Shown piece after piece: positions 9,614 to 21,035 of a stretch of DNA of 64,000 nt (position 1 is the first letter of the stretch; each line of letters opens with the position of its first letter). The stretch is from Lunularia cruciata (taxonomy: Eukaryota > Streptophyta > Marchantiopsida > Lunulariales > Lunulariaceae), in contig OX419760.1 in NCBI GenBank assembly GCA_948567375.1, positions 16,492,001-16,556,000 on the forward strand, read 5' to 3'. The notes beneath the pieces were generated by a model, which searched no databases, was not told the origin of the DNA, and saw nothing but the letters and a program-made list of their open reading frames with translations. A program made the position numbers and the translations under genes.

Positions 9614-12465
9614 CACTTATCTTGATCCAATGTCTACCTCATCATCTGCTTCCAAACCCAATGATCTTCTTAGTACTTCTCCTTCTTTGGGTATAGCTAA
9701 TTCTACTAATTCCTTCACTAATTCTACTACTTCTACACTAGGAACTACAATTGAGCTCAGGAGTGACTTGTCTAACTCTTTATCTCCTGACCCACTCTTC
9801 TCTAATGTGTCAAATAATAAGTCCGATGACACTTGTATTCCTACTTCTGCAACATCGGGTTTCTTCTCCATTGTCACAGTATCCCGAATCTTTTCTAACT
9901 CCGAATTGACTAAATCTAATCTAAGACTAACATTGTTCTCTACGTCTAACATTTTCCTATCTACTTGTTCTCTTAATCAAATCAATAAGGTATTCATGTC
10001 CACATCCTTGGCTTTCCTCTTCTGAGATTCCTGCACAAGTAACTTCAACTCATGTAGGCGGGATTCTTCCAATCTCCCTTCAGCCTCCGTGCTTAAGATT
10101 GCTCTCAACTTCCCTGCAACTTCCCCTATTGATTCCAATGCATATCTTTGAGAGCGCTCTACTTTCAACTCCTCACGATACATCTTCAACTTGTCTTCAT
10201 ACTCCGCAGCAAGCATCTTCTTCTCCTCTGCATATTGCATGCTCTACCTTTCCGTGCTCTTGACAAGTTCTCGTAATTGTTCCTCTTCTTCTTGCTTGGC
10301 TGCCAACTCTCTCTACCATGCTTGATCTTTTGCCGCTGCACTCTTCTTCAAAATTTCCAACTCCAGCTCCATTACGATGGTCATCGCCTTCAAATGAACA
10401 TTCTTGATGCGCACATCACTCACTTCCTCCTTCATCTTGCTGAGCCACATTGCCTATTCCGTTAATTCTCCGGCTCGCCTCTGCAGTTTTGTTTCTTTTA
10501 CTTCGCAACTTTCTTGTAGCATGGTCATAGTTTTCTTCATCAAGCCGTCCTCTCTCCAAAGTCCTTCCACTTCTTCCCTTCTTTGGACTTGTTGCTCTTG
10601 CAACTCCTTCACTTCACTCATCAAATACATCACTACCTGCAACTCATTCATCCCCTTCTTGCGATCTTGGGGAATTTCCTTCCTATGATCTTTCAGTATC
10701 TCCAGCAAGGGTGTGACCACCTTTGTCAAATATGATATCCCACCAAAGTTCTCTTCCTCTTCATCGCCATCTTCATCTTGAGTCTTCTCCTCTATCATCG
10801 GCTCCTTCATCCAAAGTCACAATCTTCGTATCTTCATTGTTTTGGTACCTTCTTTGTCTTGGCTCCTTGAACTCGGCCCTGCGGGATTCTCTTCTTTCTC
10901 TTCTGGTCTTGACTAGTTCACCACCATTGCCTGACAAGCCTCACTGACTGCCACCGATTGCTGAACTTTTGGCTCCCCATTGCTATCGCTCCCAGACTCC
11001 TCACTTTTTAAGGTGAGCTCCTCTTCTTTGGATTCCTCCTCTTGCGACTCTGTTTCTTCCCCAGACTCCAATCCCAATGATGCATCTTTTACGATCTTCG
11101 TAGTCTTCAAAATCAACCACCGAGTCTTCCTTTGCATGGGAGGCAACCTCGCTTCTTTGGGTTTGCCACATTTCTTCATCTTTGGACTGGTAATTTCTTT
11201 GACTTTCCACTGTCTGGTCTTCAAGAAGTATTCATCATTTGCTCAAAGATGCAGCATATACTGGCGCTCTTCCTCGTCTACTTCCCGTTGTAAATCTGGA
11301 TGCATGTGAGACACCATAGCATGATGCTCTTCTTTGGTCAGCAAGTTCAGTCCAAAGTAGAAGTGTGCTACAAACGGTGAAAAGTAATGCGGTTGTGAGC
11401 CCATTCGCCAATTAACCACCATTTGCCTTGTTTGGTGGTGAAAGCACTTTGCCCAATTCACTGGAGCTCCTTCAAACATTTGATGGAAGAATACGGCTTG
11501 CTGCATGTTCACATAGGTGGTTCGTTCTGGCTTGAACATGGCCATCATTGCCCCCACAATGCTTCTTTGGATCGGATCTTGATAGGACTCCACCTTGTAT
11601 CCATTCGTTGTTCTTGGAACAAAAAATGAGTTGCGGATCTCCGCCGTCTCCTCTGCAGCATCACACTTCCAATAGAAGGTGATCCCCGTCGGCTCTCCTA
11701 CTTCTCTCCCCAATACTAACTTCCAATCCGACTCAGTCCATTGAGCCGGATTGACTCTCTTCCCTTCCACCTCGGGACCTCCTCACAATTATTGGCAGCG
11801 ATCTTTGCCATCACTCTCGGGAAACTGAAATTCCAGTTCCATGCTAAAAATGTTATACGAAGTCTAGTCAAGACTTTGATTCTAGTTACTACATCTACTC
11901 TTTGGATTGCAAAACCTTGCTCCACCAGCGCATTGGCCACCTTCTTCACCATGATCTGTTCACTTGTTCTACGATTATGGAAGATGAGACCCTCTCTTGG
12001 ATGAGACACTCTAACTCCCTCAAGGTTTTGGAAAATCTCAGTCTTGATGGGCTTCCGGACACACATTACTGTAGGATGACTACTCAAAGGGATTGGAAAT
12101 TTACTCGGAACATTCAACTTTTCCCTGCGTAGTCGCAATTTTATATTACCCCAAATTGCAGTCATTCTTCAGTCAATTATAGCTTCAAATTTCTCTCTTC
12201 TGCGTGCAACTCCCGGTCACTGTCAAGACATGCTTCTTCTGCCCCTGCCATTTCTTGAAATGTACTTTCTTGCCACATACCAAGGTTGTTAAATGGTCTT
12301 TGTCTCTCCTGCGCCTTCCAACCCAAAGATAGTGATCCTTGGACTTTTTCTGTCGTACTCCTCTTCCGAGTACCTCCATCATTGGATCCAATGTCATCTT
12401 CTTCGGATGTCTTCCTAAGTTAGTTTCGTCCATTCTTCGTCCTCAATTCAACTTTCAGTGCTTAC
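9614..12465 (-). pseudogene. family B large ORF (globular domain plus coiled coil), copy 2
   Basis: Reads on the minus strand as a basic N-terminus (12433-12185, GRRRRDKDH), then the conserved globular domain split over two frames at about 11750: RRTSEQIMVKKVANALVEQG, FLAWNWNFSFP, then NPAQWTESDWKLVLGREVG, GYKVESYQDP, KPERTTYV, QAVFFHQMF, NWAKCFHHQTRQM, PHYFSPFVAHFYFGLNLL and HPDLQREVDEEE. A Ser/Glu-rich linker (11224-10910), a coiled coil with heptads (10810-10454, 10240-9977) and the conserved tail ending VDIGSR and a stop follow. Several stops and frameshifts disable it. I know no characterised family for the whole protein. The globular part could be a distant relative of the plant retrotransposon domain filed as putative plant transposon protein (PF20167), but that is inference. 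Confidence 0.8.
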
Positions 12466-12529
12466 TTCTTCTCTTAACCATGACTAAACATAGAAAAACA
12501 AAAAAATCTGGGTACCACATAGCATTTGG

Positions 12530-13130
12530 CTGATTTATATTTTTAGATCATTAAAAATTGAGATCATTAAATTTTTTATAAAGAAGTATTTTGTATGATG
12601 ATCTATTAGTCATACTATTCCTATATAGGTTATAATGGAGACTCTTTCTTCTTCTAAATAAAGATTAAGGTATTTCTTGCTTATTATATTAAACAAGGGA
12701 GTTTACACTTGCTCAATATTATGAAGAGAGGTAAAATTTTGAAACATAGATTAGTTGAGTTATAATTCAACATAATCTAAATCATAACAATATCTTTGCA
12801 AGTTGCATTTAAACTTGTTTCCTTCAGTGCATTCAAACAATTGAAGTGGATTTTCTTAAAGTAAATTTAAGCTTTAATTGATGCATTATTTAAAGTTAAG
12901 ATTCTACCACTAATTTATATGGATCTACTCATTTTATTTATCTTGTAAGACTATATAATATAAAAATCATATGACATTACAAGATAAGGTTTAAAGAATT
13001 TGATTGGTTGCACTTTTCTCATAATTTTTTTCTTAATTTGTCTAGACAAGGATCATTATGCACAATGGTTTTAGAGAATACATGTCTGTCTCTTACTTTC
13101 TTATCATAGTTGGTGAAATTTATCATGAAA
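12530..13130. other. AT-rich block without recognisable repeat
   Basis: About 600 bp visibly richer in A and T than the rest, with no coding frame, LTR end or copy elsewhere in the window. It may be the pre-insertion host sequence between element blocks, or an old unrecognisable element. Confidence 0.4.
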
Positions 13131-14049
13131 TTCAAGCCATCCTACACTTGCATTGACTTGGATGTTGTAGGTGCCTCGTACAATTTGATTTGCATTTCAG
13201 GTGCAGTCTTAGGAAGATCCGCCACAATGTCCACCTCCTCCTCTTCTTTGGCATTGTTGGTGATGTGATATTCTTCCTTTGTGCAAGCATTAACCTCTTC
13301 TTCTTCTCTTGGCCATAGTTCTTGGTCCCTTGAGCACTCAACCCAATCTTGCACTTCTATTATGGTCTCTTTGATCTTGAACTTCTTGACTCAAAGGTGC
13401 ATGCTCAAGCACTGCCAATTCTTCCACCATTCATTCTTCTTCATCTATAGAGTCCTTGTCCATATCTTGGTCTTGCATTTAGGGAGCACATTGAGCATCC
13501 TTCCAAAGTTTCTTCTCCTTCTTTGTTATCTCTTGAGGTGGAGGTTGATCCTTGCAAAGTAAAGAGACCCCTGCTCCTCCTCTGCCTCATCTTCATCAAC
13601 CTCAATTTCCTTAGCTTTATCTTCTAAAGAGGACACTTCTACAATTTAGGCACTTGCCTTTGACTTCTTGGCTAGAGGAAGTGGTTTCTTCTTTGGGGTG
13701 GTGTTCTTCCTCTTTGGAGCTATAAGCAAAGCTAGTTCTTCATCTACAAGCACAAATTGGCATGTCTTTGAAAATTTTGCATCTGCCAATTGATACTTGG
13801 TGATTTGAGTAAGTCCTTTCGGTTGTGTTTCAAAATAACCTATAGGATAAAAATGAGTAGGAAACCTCATCCTCTCTTCCTTGGTGAGAAGGTTTGTCTC
13901 CATGTAGTAGTGCACTACAAAAGGAGCAATGTAAGTAGCTCCTCCTTTGTCTTCAAACTCTCTATGCAAGAGCTTGCACTTCTTGTCAAACATTTTGGCC
14001 CAATCTACATGCTCTCTTGCATACATAAAATCAAATAACACTACTGGTT
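13131..14049 (-). pseudogene. family B-type large ORF, diverged subfamily, part 1
   Basis: On the minus strand 14041-13646 keeps 131 codons of the end of the globular domain: VDWAKMFDKKCKLLHREF, YIAPFVVHYYMETNLLTKEE, then a short conserved segment (YQLADAKFSKTCQFVLVDEE) and a basic run KRKNTTPKKKPLPLAKKSK. An acidic linker follows (about 13640-13130: VDEDEAEEEQ, KEEEEVDIVADLPK). The protein is alignable with copy 2 but clearly diverged, so at least two subfamilies exist. Its upstream part resumes at 14764 beyond a solo LTR A. Confidence 0.72.
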
Positions 14050-14763
14050 TGTAACATCTATTGATGCATGTATGCTCTATAGGGATATTAAGTTTGGTAT
14101 TGCAATTAGTGGAGAGATATTATCTATATGGAGTTTGGCTAAGCTTTTACATTAGTCATGATTAGCCAGAGTTAGTCCTAGCTAAGATAAAGGTGACTTT
14201 ATTCTAGAGGAAGGGAAATTAGTGTACACCACTATTTTGTCTTCTAGTGTATGGAATTCATATTATTTCTAGTTATTTGACTTTGAGGAAAGAGTTGAGA
14301 ACTCTTGGGCCCACAAGTCTTGTTAGTGCATAATTTTTCTATAGTCCAAGGATAACTCATGTGAATGAATCCTTGACTTAGTTGATAGGTGAGGATAAGA
14401 TAATCTACTCATGGGATTATTCACATGTTCTTGGATATTCCTTTAGATTTTTTGACTTTATTTGACTTTATTTGACTTTTAGCCTTGTATTACTTGAGTT
14501 ACTCTGGTCATTAGCAAATTTGGTTTGTAAATTTTTCACAAGTATAAAAGCTAGGAGTGAGGAGGTACTCATCATCCTTTCATTTCCAAGTATCTCTCTC
14601 ATTGAGTTCTGTATTGAGCAATGTCATAAGTCTTGCAGGTGCCTTGGAGTTCTAGCCTTGGAGGAGTTTGATGGAGTTGGGGTTCCTTGCCTTCTTAGTC
14701 CATGGTGTGCTACCTTAATAGCTATTAGAGGTTCATCTTGAGTGAGAGACAAGCCAGCTCACA
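14050..14763 (+). repeat. solo LTR, family A, inside a B-type ORF
   Basis: Starts TGTAACATCTATTGATG and ends AGCCAGCTCACA. Both neighbours are minus-strand B-type coding sequence, so it is a nested insertion reduced to one LTR. The flanking pentamers TGGTT and TGCCA do not match well, so the target duplication has decayed or the flanks were rearranged. Confidence 0.85.
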
Positions 14764-15240
14764 TGCCATTGATTAAGTATGGTGCTTGTTTCTATTAAAG
14801 AGTTTCATAATACCTCTATAATGGCTCTTCAAGTAGGGTCCTTGAACTAGCTACACTCCATCCATTGTTCTTGGAATGCATACTATTAAAGTGGCTCTTA
14901 CTTTGGATTTTAGCTCCTTGTCTAGGAATTTGGTATCTATCATCATTGCTCTTGCAACCCTAAAATGTAGGCCAAGTACCATTTGCTAATGGTCCTTAGT
15001 CTAGTTCAATAGATTGCCATGCATTCCTCCTAAAGTTCTCTTTATCTTACCTCTCATCCCATGAATCATGTGAAAGTCTGATAACTCATAATTCTAAAAG
15101 AAAAATTCTAAGTGCTTATTCTTAATTACATCCATCTTGTAGTATATTGCCCATTTGTTCACATGGGATCTAAGGATTGTAAAAAATAGCCTCATGAACC
15201 TTCTTGTAAGTCTTGGGAGTGACCACCATGCTTCTTGCAC
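14764..15240 (-). pseudogene. family B-type large ORF, diverged subfamily, part 2
   Basis: Upstream continuation of the ORF remnant at 13131-14049, on the minus strand. It matches the segment before the AVFFH/NWA block: a decayed copy of the GYKVESY-like region is visible near 14890-14860, and of the upstream W-rich region further right. Heavily broken, with no open frame longer than about 50 codons. Confidence 0.5.
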
Positions 15241-15249
15241 AAAAAAGGA

Positions 15250-15970
15250 TGCTATGAGCTACTATTTTACTATGCCAAGTGCCTCACTTGATGCCGAGTT
15301 CCTAAGATGGCATTGAGTGCCACACTCAAAAACAACTATAAAGACTTACTACACAAAAATTTGTAGGATGCTACTTGATCAAATTAAGCAAATAGATTGA
15401 ATTGCAAAAAGTGCCATTATAGGCTAAGCACTTCAATTTATACACCTAGATCCTAGTCCTTCTTCATCTCTCTAGTGGTTATAGAGTAGGTGGGCACTTT
15501 TCATTATGTAGGCAAGGCTTGTACATGTTGTCTTTGGGCAAAGTCACTCTCTCATGTGCCAAAACTCCATTTTCTTACCACTTTATCTTGTGCCAAAAAT
15601 TAGTTTTCTTGTAGGTAATGGTCCTTGGTGGAAAGTGCTGTTAGAAGCAAGTCCAAATTGCAATGGCACTTCCCTTTGAGTGCCAAATTGGCACTTGGGC
15701 TATACACCTCACCTATTGGCACTCCAAGTGCTACATATCTTGCAAGCCCTCCAAATGACTCTTAAGCACTCCAAATGCTATTCTATCCTCAAGCACTTGG
15801 GGTCATTCTACAACTCATTGAGTGCTTCTCATGTCCTTCATGGGACAAATTTGCTCGTCACCCTTATACTTGGCACTATAGCTCATGTGGTCCCCATGCT
15901 CATTCTTCTTGTTAGCATTTGGGATTATGTTACATCACTTGGAGTGTTGAACACCTTGCAATTAGGCTAG
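15250..15970. other. unassigned region rich in AGTGCC/GGCACT words
   Basis: No element match. The words AGTGC, GCACT, GTGCCA and TGGCAC recur about sixteen times in 700 bp, in both orientations, including AGTGCCAAATTGGCACTT (15690-15707), a near-perfect palindrome. It does not form a regular tandem array. Confidence 0.4.
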
Positions 15971-16129
15971 CCTGAAATTACTTGGGATTATACTATTATC
16001 ACTTCTCACATTATACCTTGCCAGGGTCACTACTTTGAGTATTTCTCTATTTGAGGCACTTCTCTCAATAGTTCTATCCATTTCCAAGGTTCTCTTAGCA
16101 CTTAAGCCTAATAAGATCATCAAAGCAAT

Positions 16130-16690
16130 TTTGAAGAAATGGGAGCACCACAAGGAGTAAAGTTTCAAGCAATGAAAGAATTGATTAAGCAAGTAGAAGA
16201 ATTATTAGTTAGGTTTGTGGATATTATGCCAATAGCATATGAAAATCATGAAAAAGGTATATGTTACAAAAGCTTAGGAAAGCACTTTGGAATGGAACTC
16301 TAGCACAAGTAGTAGTAGGACTTAGAACCCAAATAGACATAAGGTTGTAGAGTTATGGAAAGTATGCAAATGACCATGTTAGAAATTAAGGAAGTTTGTG
16401 TACAAAGAAAAATTTGACCGTGTAGAGAACATGAAGGATGTGAAGACCCCATCAAGCCATACAAAGGAGAGACAAAAAAGGTAAAAGTAACAGTTCTTTG
16501 TAGAAGTGTTAAGAGAATTGAAACCTTTGAAAGAGATACATAGTGGAGAACCATTAGCTTTGGTAGTGGAAGCAATAGTTTCAAAGGGTAGAGAAATTGA
16601 AATTGATGCATTAACCACTAATATAATTGTGAAATTTGTCACCAAAATTGTTGAAAAAATTAGTGATAAGATAGATTAGACTGACTAATT
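16130..16690 (+). pseudogene. family B-type ORF tail, strongly decayed
   Basis: Plus-strand remnant of the coiled-coil end of the B protein: short helical runs (around KELIKQVEELLV near 16170, and EIEIDALTTNIIVK near 16590, which parallels the DTDMNALLISL segment of the best copy). It lies directly before a decayed B LTR in the expected order. Confidence 0.45.
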
Positions 16691-16694
16691 TTGG

Positions 16695-17476
16695 TACAGG
16701 AAGTTACATCAATTATGGTAGTTTTTGTAACTGCCAAGTCATGCATCTATTTAAGGTTGACACTTAAAGTACTATATCCTCAATTGGAGCATTTGGTGCA
16801 TAAATGAAAGGGACAAATGACTAGGAATTTTAAGTCCCTTGTCATTTTATCAATTTCTTTAGAAAATGTATTCCTTGCATTTACATTTTTGTAGTGGTGA
16901 ATAATCTCAATAAGAGTTGCACTTTCCTATATGTGTTTGATCCTAAGTGAAGTTTTGTAATTGTATGGTAGCAATGCCTTGATAAAATGTTGTATTTGGT
17001 AGTGTTGCAATTTGCCTAAGTGAAGAATGTGAGGAATAGGGATTTGCAAAGTTGTTGGGTTATTTAGAGGTTAATGCCTTGAGAAAAGGGTAGAACATTA
17101 ATACTCCAAAGTGAACATCAATGGTAACCTGGAAGGAGAGGACCCTTCTATAATTTTTGCCTTCATATGAGTAGGGTTGAACACAATATATTTGGAAGAA
17201 TTCCAATATACCTTCATAAGAAATTGACACCAATGAACTGAAATATCACTTTCTAGTTTGATCTTGGATTTAAACTTGTAGGTGCAAGTGATTTCCTTTT
17301 TTCAATTTTACAATGAAGCCTTTATGGTGACATTGTACTCTTTTGGGAGTTTTTTTGTCCAAAATGTTAAAGAAGTAAGACTAAAGAACTAAAGAGGTGG
17401 TTTTGTGTAGTATCTTTGAGGGAACAACAAATTACTTGCTAAAATGCTACAAATTGGTGTTTGGTGAGTTATTACA
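16695..17476 (+). repeat. LTR, family B, strongly decayed
   Basis: Recognised by colinear landmarks of the B LTR: GATCCTAAGTGAAG near 16940, the AGCAATGCCTTGAT block near 16972, GTACTCTTTTGGGAG near 17335, TATCTTTGAGGGAACAA near 17411, and an end GAGTTATTACA. It abuts family D integrase sequence at 17477. Confidence 0.6.
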
Positions 17477-17603
17477 TGGAGCAAGAAGAGAATTTGGAAC
17501 AAGTGTATCTTGGCCATTATTGAAAAAAAAGAAAGAGAATGTGGTACTTGCTTGGAATTTATAGGTAAATTAGGCAACCATAAGTATCTCAATTGGTGTG
17601 ATC
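17477..17603 (-). pseudogene. integrase C-terminal fragment, family D copy 2
   Basis: Minus-strand sequence matching bases 1549-1650 of the plus copy, at the block around IMAKIHLFQILFLLH, where copy 1 reads ILAKICLF in its alternate frame. It is separated from the rest of integrase by the solo LTR A, and the two flanks join into a continuous integrase when the LTR is removed. Confidence 0.65.
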
Positions 17604-18283
17604 TGTGAGCCGGCCTGTCTCTCACTCAGGATGAACCTTTGATGGCTATTATGGTAGCGCACCATGGACTAAGAAGGCAAGGAACTCCAACTCCATCATA
17701 CTCCTCCAAGGCTAACACTCCAAGACTCAAGACATTGCTCACTAGAGAACTCAATGAGAGAGATAGTTGCAAATGAAAGGATGATGAGTACCTCCTCACC
17801 CCTTGTTTATATACTTCGTGAAATAGTTGCGCTCCAAAGTTACTAATTACCATAGTAACTCAAGGCACTAGACTAAAAGTCAAGTAAAATCAAAAAGTAG
17901 AAAGGAATATCCATTCACATGGGCATATTCCACTAGCATGTGATCTTATCTTGACCCAACCACTAAGTCAAGGATTCCTTCACATGGGCTATCCTTGGAC
18001 TATAGAAGAATCCAAAACAAAAAGACTTGTGGGCCCAAGAGTTCTCAACTTCTTCCCCAAAGCCAAACATCTAGGAATAATACCAAGTCAACACACTAGA
18101 ATCCAAAATAGTGGTTCTCATCTTTTTCACTTCCTCTAAAGTAAGGTCTCTTGTATCTTAGCTATGACTAACTTTAGCTAATCGTGACTAATGTAGAACC
18201 ATCCTTTATGTCTATAAATAATATCTCTTAAGTACTTGTAATACCAAGCTAAATACCACACACATGCACAAATGGGTGTTACA
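17604..18283 (-). repeat. solo LTR, family A, inside family D integrase
   Basis: Minus-strand LTR of 680 bp with ends TGTAACACCC and CCGGCTCACA. Flanks TGATC (left) and AATCA (right) are compatible with a decayed duplication, because the uninterrupted target would read GTGTGATCAACATT. Very similar to the solo LTR at 48216-48907, so family A was active fairly late. Confidence 0.88.
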
Positions 18284-18770
18284 AATCAACATTGACAAAA
18301 ATATGTAAGATGTCTTCCATAGTGCAATTTGCTTGTTTGGTTTGCCCATCAGTTTGAGGATGACATCCATAGACAAGGAAAGCCTAGTGCTAAGTAGCAC
18401 CAGGAATTATTGCCAAAATTCACTAGTAAATCAAGGATCATGATCAAAGATGAGAACCTATGACATCCTATGGTACTTGAAGATAGTGTTGAAGTAAATT
18501 TGTGCCAACATTGGAGCATCTAGTATATCCATGATAGATGCCAAAATGAATATGCTTGTTGAGCTTATCAATAAATACTAAGATTGTTGTATGGCCTTGG
18601 TCTATCTCTGGAAAGGATGTGATGATATCTAGGCTCACATGTAATCATTGGCCAAACAAAATGGGAAGTGGTTTGAGTAATTCTCACAAGATTGGATAAA
18701 TTCTCAAACCTCTTGTGCTATGTTTGGCTACTACCTTGAGTACACTACAGTTTTAGTATACTCAAGGTCT
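18284..18770 (-). pseudogene. integrase core, family D copy 2
   Basis: Minus-strand remnant. The region near 18400-18300 corresponds to the PQTDGQT block (here LKLMGKPNKQIAL), with Lys where the catalytic Glu belongs, as in copy 1. Further upstream the block for the first Asp is near 18610-18560. Many stops and indels. Confidence 0.75.
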
Positions 18771-20459
18771 TGTTCACCTCTATGTGATCAGCAATTAGTA
18801 AGTTGAAGTTGTAGCAATCATAGAACCCCATAACAAGAAAATAGATTTGGTCTTGCAAAATTAAATTCAATCTATGATTAAAAAGGTGTTTTACTAATTA
18901 TCATGTACAATTAGAATACTTTTCATAAGATCAATGAAAGGTCTTATTGCAAAGAAATCTTGAATCTTGTGTGTACCTTTGAATTTGTCAAAATCATGGT
19001 GATCATTTCTATCTTGGAACATTCAAGAAGAATCTTCAAATCAAGTCATCATGATAGCACATAGGGAATGAAATTGAACTTGCCATGTTTGTACTCAAGC
19101 TTGATATCAAAAATTTTTAGTTATCTTTCCCATTGATGATGCCAACTCTTTATGTGACCCAAATATAAGTTATGCAACAAGGGTTGATTCACATTGTCAC
19201 TTGTGTCTCCAATAGTAATGTCTCTATACCTTTATGATATACATCATTTTAAATTGTTCTTGATCTCTAGCAAAATAATTCCTTTCTACACTGTTTAGTA
19301 GGCAAGATATAAAGGTGATGGGATGTCATCCATTTGGAAATTTTTGTTGTAACACAACTCCAATGACAAAGTTAGAAATATCAAAATCAACCACATAAGG
19401 TTGTTAAAGACCATATGGTCGTAGGATGCTTAAGTTTCTTGAATGCTTCTTCTTGCTTGGTGTCCATTTGAAGATTATTATTTTCCCCAAGAGATCAGTC
19501 AATGGTATGGCAACATGAGCATACAAATGGATGAATTATTAGTGTAACTTATTAGTCCATTAAATCCCTAAACTTATGTGTCATCTTTAGGAGTAGATCA
19601 ATTAGTAATGGCCTTGATTTTCTCCTCTTTCATCTTGATCCCCTCTTTTGAAACCTTATAGTCCAAGAAAGTAACTCCCTTTTCCCAAAAGACATACTTG
19701 CACTTCTTGTAGTAGAATTTCTATTGTCGTACTTATCTCAAGATCTCTTAAATGTGGTTCTTGTGTTTTGTCTTCATCTTTTTGTAAATCAAAATTTCAT
19801 CCAAGAACACTACCACAGATTGATCCAATAGCACATCTAACACCCAATGCATTTGATCCATGAAGATTTCCAAAGCATTAGTGAGTCTAAAAGGTTACAC
19901 TCTACATTCAAAATGCACATCCTTGTACAAAAGATATCATTTTACACATTTTCTCCATCAATTGGATACTTCTAATATCCAACTTTGAGAAGTTTTGTAC
20001 TTTACTTAATTGATCCAATAAATCATCAATTCAAGGCAAGGAAGACACATTCTTGAAAATTTGTTTACTAAGACCTCAATAATCAATGTAAAATCAAATT
20101 CCTCTATCCATCTTGGGTACAAAGAGTACCAATGTGCCCCAACAAGATGTATTATGTCATATGAAATCCTTCTTCAAGAACTGAATCCATGTAATTTGAA
20201 ATTCTTCTAAGTCTTTTGGTAAGAGCCAATTGATTGATCTCCTTGCTAAAGTACTACTTGGAAATAACTCAATCTTGAAGGGTATACCTAGATTTAAAGG
20301 TAACTCCTTTATAAGATTATCCAAAAACATATCTACAAACTCTTTAACTACTTGATTAATTATTGCTTGTTGAGGCTGTCTCATTATCAAATTCTCCTTG
20401 CACAATTAGCTTGATCTACACTGCAAAAATAGGAATATCTTTCTCCAAAGCTTGTTCTA
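18771..20459 (-). pseudogene. RNase H and reverse transcriptase, family D copy 2
   Basis: Decayed pol on the minus strand. 20405-20157 keeps 82 codons of the RT start (VKEFVDMFLDNLIKELPLNL, then PKDLEEFQITWIQFLKKDFI, the usual segment before the first RT motif). The polymerase motif near 19830 reads VVVFLDEIL instead of LDD, so a catalytic Asp is lost. The RT-to-RNase-H connection is near 19600-19500. It continues upstream beyond the inserted LTR C. Confidence 0.75.
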
Positions 20460-21030
20460 TATAATGTTCCAAGGTAGGAGAACCCCCAAGTGAAAACAAG
20501 AGAAGAAACACAAAGGTTCTTCCCTCAATACTTTGATGCCCCAAAGTAGCACTTTGTCTTTATTATATAGCAAAAAGGATCCCCTCAAAGGAAGCTCAAC
20601 CCTTAGATCAGCTACATGGATTGATGACATGTCAAAAAGCTCCACCCTTAGATTAGTTGTATGGATGGGTGATATGTTGGTCCTTGTCCTATCTGGTTAG
20701 TCAAATAAGTTTGAGCAAAGGGAATCTTTAAAGAATCAGAATTTTGGAAGCTCAGAATAGCATGGGTGAAGTACCATTGGAAATCTCTTGATGAGACAGA
20801 AATGGAGGAGAAGGCTAGTTTTTCCACCACAAGGGAAATTTATTTCTATTTTTGAGGTCTCCAAAATTGGCTCTAAAATTTTTAGGGTATTTTTTTACTC
20901 TTGCCCTATTATTGGAAGTACTTGTTTGGTGACACCTATTGATCTATATATCCATCATATAAAACATCCTTCCAAATTTTACCAAGCCAGTCTCCACCTC
21001 TCGATAATATGTCTAGCTAATGGTATTATA
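20460..21030 (-). repeat. solo LTR, family C, with target duplication
   Basis: Minus-strand LTR of 571 bp, ends TATAATACC and GGAACATTATA. Flanked by perfect 5-bp duplications TTCTA (20455-20459 and 21031-21035). Inserted in family D pol/gag DNA. Confidence 0.92.
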
Positions 21031-21035
21031 TTCTA

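Larger units (their letters stand above)
8818..12520 (-). mobile_element. family B element, 3' half (copy 2)
   Basis: Minus-strand order: pre-ORF T-rich leader (about 12520), B coding region (12465-9614), purine tract, LTR (9585-8818). No gag or pol is attached; the 5' side ends at an AT-rich block without element DNA. Confidence 0.82.
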
